Source: Eudasyphora cyanicolor (lineage: Eukaryota > Arthropoda > Insecta > Diptera > Muscidae). From it: 64,000 bases of DNA. The notes beneath the pieces are model-generated. The model saw nothing but the letters and a program-made list of their open reading frames with translations. It was not told the origin of the DNA and did not search any database. The stretch is from assembly GCA_963930755.1 (NCBI GenBank), contig OZ005735.1, forward strand, positions 110,842,617 through 110,906,616. The letters run 5' to 3'. Positions 20,420-30,977 of this stretch are shown piece by piece. The translations under genes were made by a program, and so were the position numbers. How positions within the stretch are numbered: position 1 is the stretch's first letter; the number at the start of each line of letters is the position of its first letter.

Positions 20420-21045
20420 GCACCTGTAACCTATGTCAGAATATATCGATTTCGGGATTTTAGCACAAATATGTTCAGCTAATCAATTTTTGGTAACCAT
20501 TTCCAACTGTAAAATTCGAACATTTAGTATCAAATGTACTGCGAGCGAAAAAGTATTTGGGCTCTTCCGAACATTTTGATTTTTTGAAATGTGCTGTTAT
20601 TCCAAAAAAGCACACATATATCATACCAACAATTAGTATAGTTGTATTCAATATTTTAAGTCAAAAATAAACATTTTCATGACGAGTATATTCTTCGACA
20701 GCACAAATAAAGTGAACAAATCGAAGTGAAATGGGAAAAATTCCACACAAAAAAATCATTCACGGGGGAATTCATAATAGGGGGAATTTTTTCTAAGAAG
20801 GGAATTATTCAGGGAACAATATTGCCGATTGGAATTTTGTGGAAAGTGAACACATTTTAAGGGGACATTAATTCGCGATAGGGGTGATTGATTCTCTCAA
20901 TAAGTTGTCTGTGTATAAGAGTGTGAAGATATGTATACACGATTGTCAGATCGGACAACGATATCAAACTTGTTACAGTGCTGCAAATGTACGGACAATG
21001 ACAGATTGTTAGGCAAAGGTGAATTGCCATTTCAGACGATTGCAA

Positions 21046-21784
21046 GAGTTGCCAATAAAATGTTTCTCTGACAATGGCGCCATTGTCACATGCATAACCT
21101 TAGCACATCTGACAATCAAAAGTGTCTGCAAATTATCTCGCAATGGCAACGATGTGTGTTTACACTATTGCCAGATGTCTACCAATATTATTGTCTTGCA
21201 ATGACTTTTCTGTCAACGTTGCAAGAAAAAAATTGGATGTTCATGCGGTTGTAAGTTCACAGGGTTGAAATTTTTCGCCATTTTCCTGACAATATTGTTA
21301 GATCTATCAATCGTGTGTATAAAGCTTGACAAATACTATTAATTTCATTTTGAACACGATTGCTTAAACAAATTGCGTAACGTGGTGAATTTGTCAAGTG
21401 ACTATTCAAGGCTCTAAAATTGACAGCATTTTGAATTTGAGCTGATATACTTAGATCGCATTTACTTAGATCGCATTTCAGCTTTCAATACACTGTTTCT
21501 ATGGTATTCGAGTGATGAGTGGTAGCGAAATACTTCAAGCGCTTTTTTCTAATTAGTAAATGGTCTTGATACCAGTAAAATTTTCTGGATAGTACAGGCT
21601 TTGACTTACTATTTCTAAATTATTTCTGTCATCATATGCTACATTTTAGACATAAACATTTAAAGTAAACAGGAAGGTTAAATTTGTAGTCTTTGATTTA
21701 CTTTTTGGAACAAGAAACACATTTTAACCATTGAACTAGTAGCAAAAAAGTTTAATTCCAAATCATTTCGGTTTGGTGGTTCAA
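21046..21784. other. Unassigned noncoding stretch
   Basis: No gene was seen. 21040-21230 repeats short words such as CTGACAATG, TTGCAAG and TTGCCA, possibly a decayed repeat. Confidence 0.35.
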
Positions 21785-21803
21785 ACCTCCCCCCCCCCCC
21801 CCC
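21785..21803. repeat. C homopolymer
   Basis: A run of about 17 C residues; a similar shorter run occurs near 1627. Confidence 0.9.
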
Positions 21804-21811
21804 TGGCGCAC

Positions 21812-21930
21812 AAGCCTGATTTAAAGTATCTACTGTTCAGCGAAAAATAGGCACCTCCCACACATACTGACACATTAATTCGCGTATTATTCCATATTAC
21901 ATTACTCACAAAATGAGGGTGTACCTTAGG
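21812..21930 (+). repeat. HINE family A fragment at the 3' end of J1 copy 1
   Basis: It contains AAGTATCTACTGTTCAGCGA, the CACCTCCCACACA unit end and ATGAGGGTGTACCTTAG, then stops exactly where the J1 tail starts. Confidence 0.65.
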
Positions 21931-21984
21931 TTTAGGTTAGGGTGGTAGCCGTATTTTTTTTCATACAAGCTCACATAGACCAGT

Positions 21985-24900
21985 TTAGGTCCCTAGTGTT
22001 ACCACGGGCTGAAATGCCCCCCATCGAAACCAACCTGTTTGATATACAAATTTATCGATAGTACGAATATCGGTACTGGAAAGATCTGTTAGGCTGCCTA
22101 GATAGGCCGACCTCAGTATGTCCAGTCGTCGTTTACTCAGAGCGGGGCAGTCGCATAGCAAGTGCTCAATGCTCTCCACTCCTTCCTCATCTCCTTCTGC
22201 AGACGAATCTTTTGGCGTGTTCGCCGATCAAGCAGTGTCCCGTCAGAACTGATGCTATCGTAGACAATCTTTGCCTCTCTAGTGCGAAGAGATATTTTGA
22301 TCTTCTCAGGTCATACCTTGGCCAGATTTGTTTAGCTACTCTGCAGGTGCCGATTTCTGTCCATCTTTCGTTGGACTGCCTGATTGCCTAAGCCAAAGCT
22401 TGCACGTGGCTAGTGCCGCACCATTATATGCAAATTCTTCGAGAATTTTTAATGTCGTCCCTTTCCTAGCAAGTTCATCGGCTTTGCAGTTCCCTGGGAT
22501 ATCCCTATGCCGAGGCACCCAAATGAGGTGTATATTAAACAGCTCAGCCATCTCGTTAAGAGATCTGAGGCAGTCGAGGGCTGTTTGTGAATTTAGGGAT
22601 GTTGCCTCCAGAGAATTGATGACAGCCGGGCTGTCCGAGTAAATGACAACGCCAATTTTTGTTTAGGAATTTCTCCAAATATATTTTATTTAAAAAACAT
22701 TTTCGAAACATGTTGAATTTTTCGAATTTCAGTTTAAATTTTTTTTGGTTTCATTGGTTTGAACGTCACAGTTATGATAACAAATGCAGCATTAACTTAT
22801 GATTTAAATCAATCATTTTAAATTACTGAAAAATTTAACACAATTTATGTATTTTCTGAATACTTAAATGCAAATAAATATTTGTTTCGGAAAAAATAGT
22901 CCAAAATAAACACATATTGGGATGTCGACAAAGATTTGTTTAGAACATTTTCCCAAATATATAATTGTTGTGTGTACCAAATATTATATGTTTATAGTGT
23001 CCCCTAAATATATGTATGTTTCAAGCCGAATATGTTTGGGACAATATACTACAGAAGCGATTTTTTTCAGCGTGTAGAGACTGCAGGTATCTGGTAGTCT
23101 GTGACCTATATCCAAACTAAGTTCTGCACAGTGTACTCCGAAGCCAACCTTTTCATCAAGCTTCGAACCATCCGTGTAAAAGTGGAGATGGTTTCTATTA
23201 CCTGGTATTCTTCCAACCCATTCATCTCTGGCGGGAATCATATTGATGTAATTTCTCTCGAAGGTGTACACAGTTGATATATAGTCCACTCGGTCGGTTA
23301 CCATAGCACTACACTTTGATATCCTCAAGTGACCGTAGTTTTCGTACCTCCACATTGATAGGCAGTTTAATCTTATTGCCGCTTTGGTTGCAACTTCTCT
23401 CTCCACAATATTAATCGGCAGTATATGGAGTAGGGCTTGTAGAGACTCGTTCGCTGTAGTCCTTAAGGCTCCGCTTATGCTCAGGCAGGCTGTTCTCTGA
23501 GCTTTTGTTAGTAGGTTGGTGATGGTTAGTTTGTCAGTTGCCGTCCACCATACCACAATGCCGTATAGCAGTATAGGACGAACTAACCTAAACCATATCC
23601 AGTGGACGATTTTAGGAGAGAGGCCCCACCGCGACCCTACAGCCTTGTTGCAGAAATATAAGGCGACGTTAGCCTTCCTTACACGTTCCAATACGTTAAG
23701 ACCAAATAACAGTTTTCTATCTAGAATTATTCCTAAAAATGTTGCACTTTCAGGAAAGACTAGATCTGTTCCATTTATCCGAGGTGGAGGGTCCACATGT
23801 GGACTTTATTCATCCTAGTAAAGGGAACCAACTCTGTCTTGTTTGGGTTTACGCCCAAACCGCTGCTTCTGGCCCATCTAGCCAGTTTGTTCAGAGTCAC
23901 CTGTAGAATGTCTCGGAGGACGTTTTCGAATTGTCACGTCGTCCGCATATGCCACGACCTTGCAGCCACAACGTTCTAGATCTAGCAGGATTTCATTCAC
24001 CGCTAGGTTCCAAATTAGTGGAGACAGTACTCCTCCTTGTGGGGTCCCTCTGTTTACAAACCTTGTTAGAGTTGTGGACCCAAGACATGCTGTTATGCGT
24101 CTTCTGTTGAGCAGACTTTGAATTAGTCTAATCAAACTAGAGTTAACTTTTAGATGTGACAGTGCCGCAATTACCGCATCTGAGTGAATGTTGTTAAAAG
24201 CCTCTTCTATGTCAGGAAATGCCACCATGGTGAATTCCTTGAAATGCAGGGACGATTCGATAGTGCTCACAAGTTCGTGCAGGGCTGATTCTGTAGACTT
24301 CCCCTTATTGTAAGCATGTTGGTTCACCGACAGGAGTTTTGTATCCAGGTTTTCCGTAATGAAATAATCTAACAGTCTTTCCAGACCTTTCAAGAGGAAG
24401 GAGGATAGGCTAATTGGTCTGAAGTCTTTTGGCCTAGTGTGTGATATCTTCCCCGCTTTAGGTATTAATATCACTTTGGTATCTCTCCATCGATTTGGGA
24501 TGTATGGAAGCCTGTTACAGCCTACATAAATGATAATGTACTTCAACATTTTCTGCATTTCTGCTGGAGTGATGCCGTCTGGCCCAGGTGACTTGAAGGG
24601 CTCAAAGCTATTAATAGCCCAGCTTATTCTGGTAAACAAGCGACGCTTGCAGTCCACTCGCACTCTTGTTGGTCCTGCTGATCCTCTGGTTCTGTTAGAG
24701 AGTTCCCCGGGAAATGTGTGTCGAGCAGTACATTGAGCGACTGCTAGCTGTTTTTTGTCCAATTATTTGCCTCATCCTGCAAGTAACCCACTGTACAGGG
24801 TGAAGCTGATAGTATTTTCCTCAGCCTTGCGGCGTCGGAGACCTTTTACACTTCGCCACAGAAGGTATACCAAGAGCGTCTTTGCGCCTTTCTAAGCTCC

Positions 24901-25260
24901 TTCTTATAGATCTTGAGTTGCTCTTTATAGGCATCCCAAACATTAGCAACCCCAGTAGGTTTAGCCTTGTTGAATATCTTGTTGCGGGTCTTTTTCATAG
25001 CCGTTAGCTCAGATGTCCACCATTGGTGGACATTGTACCTTGTTTTTGGCCAGGCTTCTTCAAGGGAATTACTGAATGATGTGGTGATATGCTCGACCAG
25101 ATTATCCAGACCGGCTTTGTCATTCGGTTCGTACTGAAGTTTGGAGTTGAGTACTTTCTTAAAATTCTTCTCATACATGTGCCACTTTGTCTTTCTCACA
25201 TTTCTGTGGACGGCAGATTCAGGCGCTTTTTCAGCGAGTTTGTCTGACAGCCGGTCAGTA
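21985..25260 (-). pseudogene. J1 copy 1 ORF2: RT, RNase H and zinc finger (broken)
   Basis: Readable blocks are: the linker (24846-25250, SDKLAEKAPESAV to AQRRSWYTFC); the RT fingers and palm (23878-24762) with FRPISLSSFLLKGLERLLD, an altered FPDIEEAF where copy 2 has FLDIEGAF, NRGTPQGGVLSPL and YADD; the thumb to RNase H start (22984-23796) with FYTDGSK; and the RNase H end plus finger (21985-22551) with IWVPRHRDIPGNCKADELAR and ESIEHLLCDCPAL. Stops and frame changes separate them, and repeat D replaces the part that should hold AEIMAIWEVAKWLSRN. The protein would copy element RNA at the target site; this copy cannot. Confidence 0.8.
22655..23074. repeat. AT-rich repeat D1 inside RNase H region of J1
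   Basis: It shares its last ~300 bp with D2 (31620-31914): ACACAATTTATGTATTTT, AATGCAAATAAATATTTGTT, ACATTGGGATGT and TTCAAGCCGAATATGTTTGG, to the same end TTTTTTTCAGCGTGT. About 80 bp of J1 coding sequence (relative to copy 2) is missing at the site. No inverted repeat partner was identified. Class unknown. Confidence 0.6.
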
Positions 25261-26603
25261 CAGTGTTGCCAGAAATGACGATTTATCATCTTGACGATTT
25301 TTAGAGCCACAAAATAGAACATAACGATTTGACGATTTTTCCCTCGAAATAACGATTTTTTATGATATGAAAAAATAAAGAAAACAACATATTTTTCTTA
25401 TATTATGGATTTTTTATAACTACAATTTAGGCTCCCATTTATATTTTAAAAATTAAAATTAGAAATGTTAGAAAAATTATCAAATATTATGGATGATGGG
25501 CTATGTCAATGACGTAGGAGGACATTATTCCATCGAATGATAATTTTGTTAATCCCAAATTATCATTCACTCAATTGCTAGAAATTTTTATTCTTTGAGG
25601 CCGAAAAGTCAAATTGTATGGAGGCTTTGTACGGGACTTTGTCAAAATATAGGGCAATGAAAATGGTCCTGGGTACAATAAAATTTTCCAAATTTTAACA
25701 TAATAATGTGTTATTGTTACTTATTGTTGGTATGTGTTTTATGTTATTCAGGCAGAATTTATTTGCAAAAAACAAAAATGAATTGGTATTCGAGTTTTAG
25801 TATGTTTTGACTTAGTTCTGCAAAATACGGGTTTGGTTAGTAGTTCTTGTTACATACAATTTACTACTTCCATAAGTACTTCAGCTGATTTAAGTTAAAG
25901 ACATACATTATTGCTATTGTACTCTGGTATCTATCGAAACTGCAGTCAATTCTACCAAGCAATTAAAACTCTCTAACAATTTTTGCATTTGTTTCTATTA
26001 CTTTTTTGCAATAGACAGAAAGTAACTGAAACATATGATCTTAAACCAAATAAATTCCGAATGAATAACAAAAAACACAGACCGACAATAAATAACAACA
26101 ATATTCACAAATGTTAAAATTAATACTTGTGGTTGTATTGTGTTAAGAAGTCGAATCTAGTGGAACCTGCATAAAACTTTCGATCTACGCTGGGCCCTGC
26201 TGGCGTGAATGGTTCTTTGCATTTTGTAAAATTTCGTCCCTATCGGTTGAAGTAAAAAAATTAAATCTATTGGGATCCTTCTATGAGGAGTGTATTGAAA
26301 TATGGACTATTTTCAGTCCTAATAAAATGGCATGTAAAAAATATATTTTAACCAAATTATTATTTCGGTTCAAGAATGTGAAATCGGCTCAAAAAATAAT
26401 ATTTAAGTTCATTTTGAGAACATTAAAATAATTGGAGAGTACACATTAAAACAACTTCGCCATAAAAAACTAAAAAGCCGTATGTAACTGCTAAATTTTT
26501 TCGGCGACGATTTTTTGACGATTTCGAAAATTTATTTTGATGATTTGACGATTTTTGTGCCCCCATTTTGACGATTTTCGGCCAAATTCATCTGGTAACA
26601 CTG
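25261..26603. mobile_element. hAT-type nonautonomous element, 1343 bp, 8-bp TSD
   Basis: The ends are CAGTGTTGCCAGA and the complement of CAGTGTTACCAGA. They are flanked by GGTCAGTA on both sides (25253-25260, 26604-26611). Inside both ends are repeated GACGATTT words. The interior is AT-rich with no transposase. The 8-bp duplication and CAG ends fit hAT. It splits J1 ORF2 between endonuclease and RT. Confidence 0.9.
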
Positions 26604-27211
26604 GGTCAGTAGCAAACGTTACGTCTAGTACTTGTTGTCTGCCTTCAATTGTAAAAGTCGGTTTATTACCTATGTTACAAATACTTAGGTTGGTGGTTAG
26701 AATAAAGTCAAGATGCGAATCACCCCTATTGTTCATATCCGTACTACCCCAGATAGTATGATGAGCGTTCGTGTCTGCGCCAATAATCAGCTCGACCTCG
26801 TCAGACGTTGCTTCTTCTACTACTTCCCTGAATAGAGTAATTGGAGACCACCCAATATATGCGACTGCCGATATCCACACTAGGAGATGTTTGGTCTTTA
26901 CCACTTAAATTAGCCAGGAGAAAGATACTTAACTCTTTCCTGGCCAAAATGCAGGTTCTAGGAGTGCCTTCACAGTTGGCCACAAGCAGTTTAAAGTAGG
27001 GTGTCCTGATACCGCACACCCTTCCACCCACTGTGAAGGGCTTCTGTATCAGGACGATGTCTACTGCACCTGTGGACAGGCGCAGCAATAGAGCCGCTGA
27101 GTCTGCTTTAGCGTGATGGAGGTTAATCTGAAGAATTCTTACCATCATTGGTAGTTGACAGATTAACATCCACCCCGACAAGGGTGTTATCGAACTCTTC
27201 GTCCGTATCAT
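26604..27211 (-). pseudogene. J1 copy 1 ORF2: endonuclease domain (broken)
   Basis: An APE-type endonuclease that would nick target DNA. The start reads VRILQINLHHAKADSAALLL and TGAVDIVLIQKPFTVGGRVC; the second half reads ELIIGADTNAHHTIWGSTDM, NNRGDSHLDFILTTNLSICN, then IGNKPTFT and QQVLDVTFATD. The GADTNAHH and LDVT motifs are the conserved APE blocks. Between them (about 26830-26900) sequence after IYWVVSNYS is disrupted. The hAT MITE enters just after FATDP. Its start overlaps the end of ORF1, as usual for this group. Confidence 0.75.
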
Positions 27212-27613
27212 CGAGAAGCGTGTCCCCGTGTCCGAAATATAAGAGCTTTACTCTCCCCTGATGCCATCCTGCATCGTTGCAGATTGGTGGTTTGCCCGGC
27301 ATTTCTCTACGGACATCGAGGTAATGAGGCATAATGGCTGATTGCACATGGCTCCATTTTCCCTTGAGGATGGATCCATCCTCACTACTTCTGTCCATAA
27401 CGGCCATCACTAGACTCTCCTTCGCCACTTCATTGAAGGGCTTGGTGAGTGTCCTGTTGATGGTGACATTAGGGCCTCTTGCCTTTTTCAAAGGCAGGGG
27501 TTCATCAAGTGATCTGATTCTTTTGACTCTATTAGCCGTTAACACAGCTGAATTTGTGGCTCTTTCATCCGGCTGATTGGCCTTAGAAGCATCTATGACG
27601 CCTTTAGCCCAGG
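27123..27613 (-). pseudogene. J1 copy 1 ORF1, C-terminal part
   Basis: It begins at the copy 2 junction with LGWAKGVIDASKANQPDERA, then DEPLPLKKARGPNVTINRTL, MDRSSEDGSILKGKWSHVQS and LLYFGHGDTLLDDTDEEFDN, ending before the endonuclease start with an overlap. It has a basic then acidic layout and no zinc knuckle visible. The N-terminal part lies at 29803-29870 on the other side of copy 2. Function as gag-like ORF1 is inferred from position. Confidence 0.65.
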
Positions 27614-27615
27614 TA

Positions 27616-29802
27616 GGTTTAGGTTTAGGTTAGGGTGGCAGCCGTATTTTTTTACAAGCTCACATAGACCAGTTTAGGTCCCTAGTGTTACCACGGGCTG
27701 AAATGCCCCTCATCGAAACCAACCTGTTTGATATATAAATTTATCGATAGTACGAATATCAGTACTGGAAAGATCTGTTAGGCTGCCTAAACAAATTGGA
27801 GTCAATACCCAATCTTTTGGCGTGTTCGCCGATCAAGCAGTGTCCCGTCAGAACCTGTACTAACGTAGACAATCGTTTCCTCTCTAGTGCGAGGAGATAT
27901 TTTGACCTTCTCAGGTCATACCTTGGCCAGATTTGTCTAGCTACCCTGCAGGTGCCGATTTCTGTCCATCTATCGTTGGACTGCCTGATTGCCTCTTGCC
28001 TAAGCCAAAGCTTGCACGTGGATAGTGGCGCACCAATATATGCAAATTCTTCGAGAATTTGTAATGTCGTCCCTTTCCTAGCAAGTTCATCGGCTTTGCA
28101 GTTCCCCGGGATATCCCTATGCCCAGGCACCCATATGAGGTGTATATTAAACTGCTCAGCCATCTCGTTAAGAGATCTGCGGCAGTCGAGGGCTGTTTGT
28201 GAATTTAGGGATGTTGCCTCCAGAGAATTGATGGCAGCCTGGCTGTCCGAGTAAATGACAACGCCATTGTTGGTTACTATGTTGCGACTCAGCCACTTGG
28301 CGACTTCCCATATTGCCATTATTTCGGCTTGATAGACACTGCAGGTATCTGGTAGTCTGTGAGCTATATCCAGACTAAGTTCTTCACAGTGTACTCCGAA
28401 GCCAACCTTTTCATCAAGCTTCGAACCATCCGTGTAAAAGTGGAGATGGTTTATATTACCTGGTATTCTGCCGACCCATTCATCTCTGGCGGGAATCATA
28501 GTGATGTAATTTCTCTCGAAGGTGTACACTGTTGGTATATAGTCCACTCGGTCGGTTACCATAGCACTACACTTTGATATCCTCATGTGACCATAGTTCT
28601 TGTACCTCCACATTGATAGGCAGTTTAATCTTATTGCCGCTTTGGTTGCAACTTCTCTCGCCACAATATTAATCGGCAGTATATGGAGTAGGGCTTGTAG
28701 AGACTCGGTCGCTGTAGTCCTTAAGGCTCCGCTTATGCTCAGGCAGGCAGTTCTCTCAACCTTTGTTAGTAGGTTGGTAATGGTTAGTTTGTCAGTTGCC
28801 GTCCACCATACCACAATACCGTATAACAGTATTGGACGAACTACTGCTATATATATCCAGTGGACGATTTTAGGAGAGAGTCCCCACCGCGACCCTACAG
28901 CCTTTTTGCAGGAATATAAGGCGACGTTGGCCTTCCTTACACGTTCCAATACGTTAAGTCTAAATAACATTTTCCTATCTAGAATTATTCCTAAAAATTT
29001 TGCACTTTCAGAAAAGACTAGATCTGTTCCATTTATCCGAGGTGGAGGGTCCACATGTGGGACATTATTCATCCTAGTAAAGAGAACCAATTCTGTCTTG
29101 TTGGGGTTAACGCCCAAACCGCTGCTTCTGGCCCATCTAGCCAACTTGTTCAGAGCCACCTGTAGGATGTCTCTGATGACGTTTACGAATTTGCCACTCA
29201 CTGCGATTGCCACGTCGTCCGCATATGCCACGACCTTGCAGCCACAACGTTCTAGGTCTAGCAGGATTTCATTCACCGCTAGGTTCCAAATTAGTGGAGA
29301 CAATACTCCTCCTTGCGGGGTCCCTCTGTTTACATACCTTGTTAGAGTTGTGGACCCTAGACATGCTGTTATGCGTCTTCTGGTGAGCAGACTTTGAATT
29401 AGTCTAATCAAACTAGTGTTAACTTTTAGATGTGAGAGTGCCGCAATTACCGCATCGGAATGAATGTTGTTAAAAGCCCCTTCTATGTCAAGAAATGTCA
29501 CCATGGTGAATTCCTTGAAATGCAGGGACGATTCGATAGTGCTCACAAGTTCGTGCAGGGCTGATTCAGTAGACTTGCCCTTGTTGTAAGCATGTTGGTT
29601 CCCCGACAGGAGTTTTGTATCCAGGTTTTCCCTAATGAAATGATCTAAAAGTCTTTCCAGACCTTTCAATAAGAACGAGGATAGGCTAATTGGTCTGAAG
29701 TCTTTTGGCCTAGTGTGTGATATCTTTCCCGCTTTAGGTATGAATACCACTTTGGTATCCCTCCATCGATTCGGGACGTATGAAAGCCTGATACAGCCTA
29801 CA
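27616..29802 (-). mobile_element. J1 copy 2, 5'-truncated, inserted into copy 1
   Basis: It starts inside the RT domain (CATACGTCCCGAATCG region) and ends with the tail CTAACCTAAACCTAAACC at 27616. Flanking copy 1 sequence reads AAAGAGTCACTTA on one side and TACCTGGGCTAAAG on the other. The uninterrupted form is at 14333-14352. At most a 2-bp TA duplication is visible. Confidence 0.85.
27759..29750 (-). CDS. J1 ORF2 partial: reverse transcriptase and RNase H, 663 aa
   Basis: A single open frame through RT and RNase H, truncated at both ends. RT: RPKDFRPISLSSFLLKGLER at 14-33, catalytic D88 in FLDIEGAF, TPQGGVLSPL at 144-153, YADD at 176-179 and KFLGIILDRK at 251-260. RNase H: D441 in FYTDGSK, E476 in QAEIMA, D502 in YSDSQ, H544 in WVPGHR and D554 in CKADELA, so all expected catalytic residues are present. 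After ERKRLSTLVQVLTGHCLIGE the C-terminal CCHC finger is deleted: the frame jumps from DSNL to 3' sequence. The start (MVFIPKAGK) is not the original, since the endonuclease and RT N-terminus are missing. RNase H presence and RT motifs suggest the LOA/I group. It is long and open but incomplete, so a dead-on-arrival copy. Confidence 0.85.
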   Translation of the reverse strand: MVFIPKAGKISHTRPKDFRPISLSSFLLKGLERLLDHFIRENLDTKLLSGNQHAYNKGKSTESALHELVSTIESSLHFKEFTMVTFLDIEGAFNNIHSDAVIAALSHLKVNTSLIRLIQSLLTRRRITACLGSTTLTRYVNRGTPQGGVLSPLIWNLAVNEILLDLERCGCKVVAYADDVAIAVSGKFVNVIRDILQVALNKLARWARSSGLGVNPNKTELVLFTRMNNVPHVDPPPRINGTDLVFSESAKFLGIILDRKMLFRLNVLERVRKANVALYSCKKAVGSRWGLSPKIVHWIYIAVVRPILLYGIVVWWTATDKLTITNLLTKVERTACLSISGALRTTATESLQALLHILPINIVAREVATKAAIRLNCLSMWRYKNYGHMRISKCSAMVTDRVDYIPTVYTFERNYITMIPARDEWVGRIPGNINHLHFYTDGSKLDEKVGFGVHCEELSLDIAHRLPDTCSVYQAEIMAIWEVAKWLSRNIVTNNGVVIYSDSQAAINSLEATSLNSQTALDCRRSLNEMAEQFNIHLIWVPGHRDIPGNCKADELARKGTTLQILEEFAYIGAPLSTCKLWLRQEAIRQSNDRWTEIGTCRVARQIWPRYDLRRSKYLLALERKRLSTLVQVLTGHCLIGEHAKRLGIDSNLFRQPNRSFQY

Positions 29803-29870
29803 TAAGTGACTCTTTTTGTGTTTCGGTAAGAGCCGAAACCTCAAACTTCGTCAAAACTCTGAGCGCTATC

Positions 29871-30977
29871 CGGTCATCATCTCACTAATATCGATTTTGT
29901 TTAGTTTCAGAAAACTTCTGGGATTTGGGTCACCCCACAGTATCTTTGCAGTTGCTCCTACTGTTGCGCTATTCCACACAGTTTTGTGAGCCATCACTGC
30001 CCAGTGAGTCAACTCATTCTTCGTGGCTTCGAAAGGTTTCCAATTTTCCAAGTTTATTACTCGAAGTTCTCTGTCCTTTGAAGCCAGGCTGTTTGCCCGT
30101 TAATTTCCAATCACTTGTGTCCTGGTACCCAGCAAATACGCATTGACCATGGACTGAGTAATCATTTATCGTGCTTTTACAGTCAAACACAGTTCTGGAT
30201 TTGATCCTTTCCAATGTTATTGCTTTAATCGCTATTTGTTAATCTGTGAAGATGTTGGCATAGTTATGCTTTTTGGTGTTACTGAGCTAGTTCACACACT
30301 CCGTGATTGCTCGAACTTCTGCTTGAAATACCGTGTTATGGTCAGGTAGGCGGAAGTGAAGTTCGACTTCTGGTTCATCAATAAAAAGTCCCAGACCCGT
30401 CCTTCCTCCTCGATTGGACTCATCCGTGTAGCATCACTGGCACATGGGCCAAAGTTCCATTTTCCCAGGAGCGTCTGTCTGGCACAAACGAATCACAGGT
30501 AGCTGTAAGCCGCACTTTAGGAATGCGGTCTGAAATTTCTGGCGTTTGAATGTGACGAACTAGAGATTCTAAAATCTTCTGATGGTACGACTTGTGGACT
30601 CGATTTATCCATTCACCCATCACTTGTAGACGTCTTGCTGTGAGGGCTGCCTCATACTTTATACGGATGTCTATTGGTTGGATGTGCAGTATAGTCTCCA
30701 ACGATTTTGTTGGCGCAGTTCTAAAAGCCCCGCTTATGCCTAGACAGCACATACGTTGAATTTTTTGCAAAGGTATTACGTTGCACTTCTTGTCCATTGA
30801 TGTCCACCACACTACACAGGCTCATGTAAAGCCAGTGAGTCATATTTGGACGTAGTCCCCATTTTGAACCCATAGCTCTTCTGCACAACTACCAACATCT
30901 GTGGGCTTTGGAACTCTTTCTTCAAGATGATCTTTCCAGTACAGTTTCTGATCCAAGATTACTCCCAAGTATTTTAC
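29871..30977 (-). pseudogene. J2 ORF2: RT thumb and RNase H, frameshifted
   Basis: Readable pieces are VKYLGVILDQKLYWKDHLEE (about 30910-30977), MWWTSMDKKCNVIPLQKIQR to AGKW-like 30420-30812, PEVELHFRLPDHNTVFQAEV (30310-30385; RNase H Glu block), ANIFTD (30240-30260; Asp block), WVPGHK (about 30120-30140) and LTHWAVMAHKTVWNSATVGA (29925-30000). Frames alternate and an internal stop follows NIFTD. It is the same protein as the fragments at 138-341 and 2579-2892. Degenerate. Confidence 0.65.

Larger units (their letters stand above)
18606..20886 (+). mobile_element. Harbinger-type DNA transposon, interrupted by HINE C2
   Basis: It has terminal inverted repeats CACCCCTATCGCGAAT at both ends and a 3-bp target duplication ATT (18603-18605, 20887-20889), as expected for PIF/Harbinger. 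Without the HINE it is about 1 kb, so it is an internally deleted copy of a normally ~3-kb element. It sits inside a hAT transposase reading frame, restored across the site as LIERIN / NNFKAF. Confidence 0.8.
18426..21045 (-). pseudogene. hAT/ZMYM-type (DUF4371-like) transposase remnant
   Basis: Minus strand, split by a Harbinger element. 20887-20960 reads IHRQLIERIN. After the insertion, 18603 downwards reads NNFKAFTIMADELADISGAE. Then comes a frame change, after which DERYKICEDLESFVPTKQFD and EKGLAEVFLN are readable down to about 18425. The motif F(T/S)IMADE..DISG.EQ with the following E.F..F is characteristic of DUF4371-containing hAT-like transposases and zinc-finger MYM-type derivatives. 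The frameshift, the insertion and the loss of the C-terminal dimerisation part make it nonfunctional. Boundaries of the parent element were not found. Confidence 0.6.
21931..29870 (-). mobile_element. J1 LOA/I-type non-LTR retrotransposon, copy 1, nested
   Basis: Reading 29870 to 21931 on the minus strand: ORF1 start (29870-29803), copy 2 insertion, rest of ORF1 (27615-27123), endonuclease (27211-26604), hAT MITE (26603-25261), linker and RT (25260-23075), repeat D, RNase H remainder and zinc-finger tail (22654-21985), 3' UTR. The tail reads CACCCTAACCTAAACCTAAG, not poly(A). The 5' end abuts J2 without its leader. Removing the insertions leaves about 4 kb. Confidence 0.8.

Noticed and set aside
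22984..23796. Treating the J1 copy 1 pieces as separate genes
   Set aside because: They are parts of one ORF2 separated by frameshifts and inserted repeats, as the colinear copy 2 shows.
28600..29397. 265-codon plus-strand frame
   Set aside because: Antisense shadow of the J1 RT frame at 27759-29750, which has all RT motifs.
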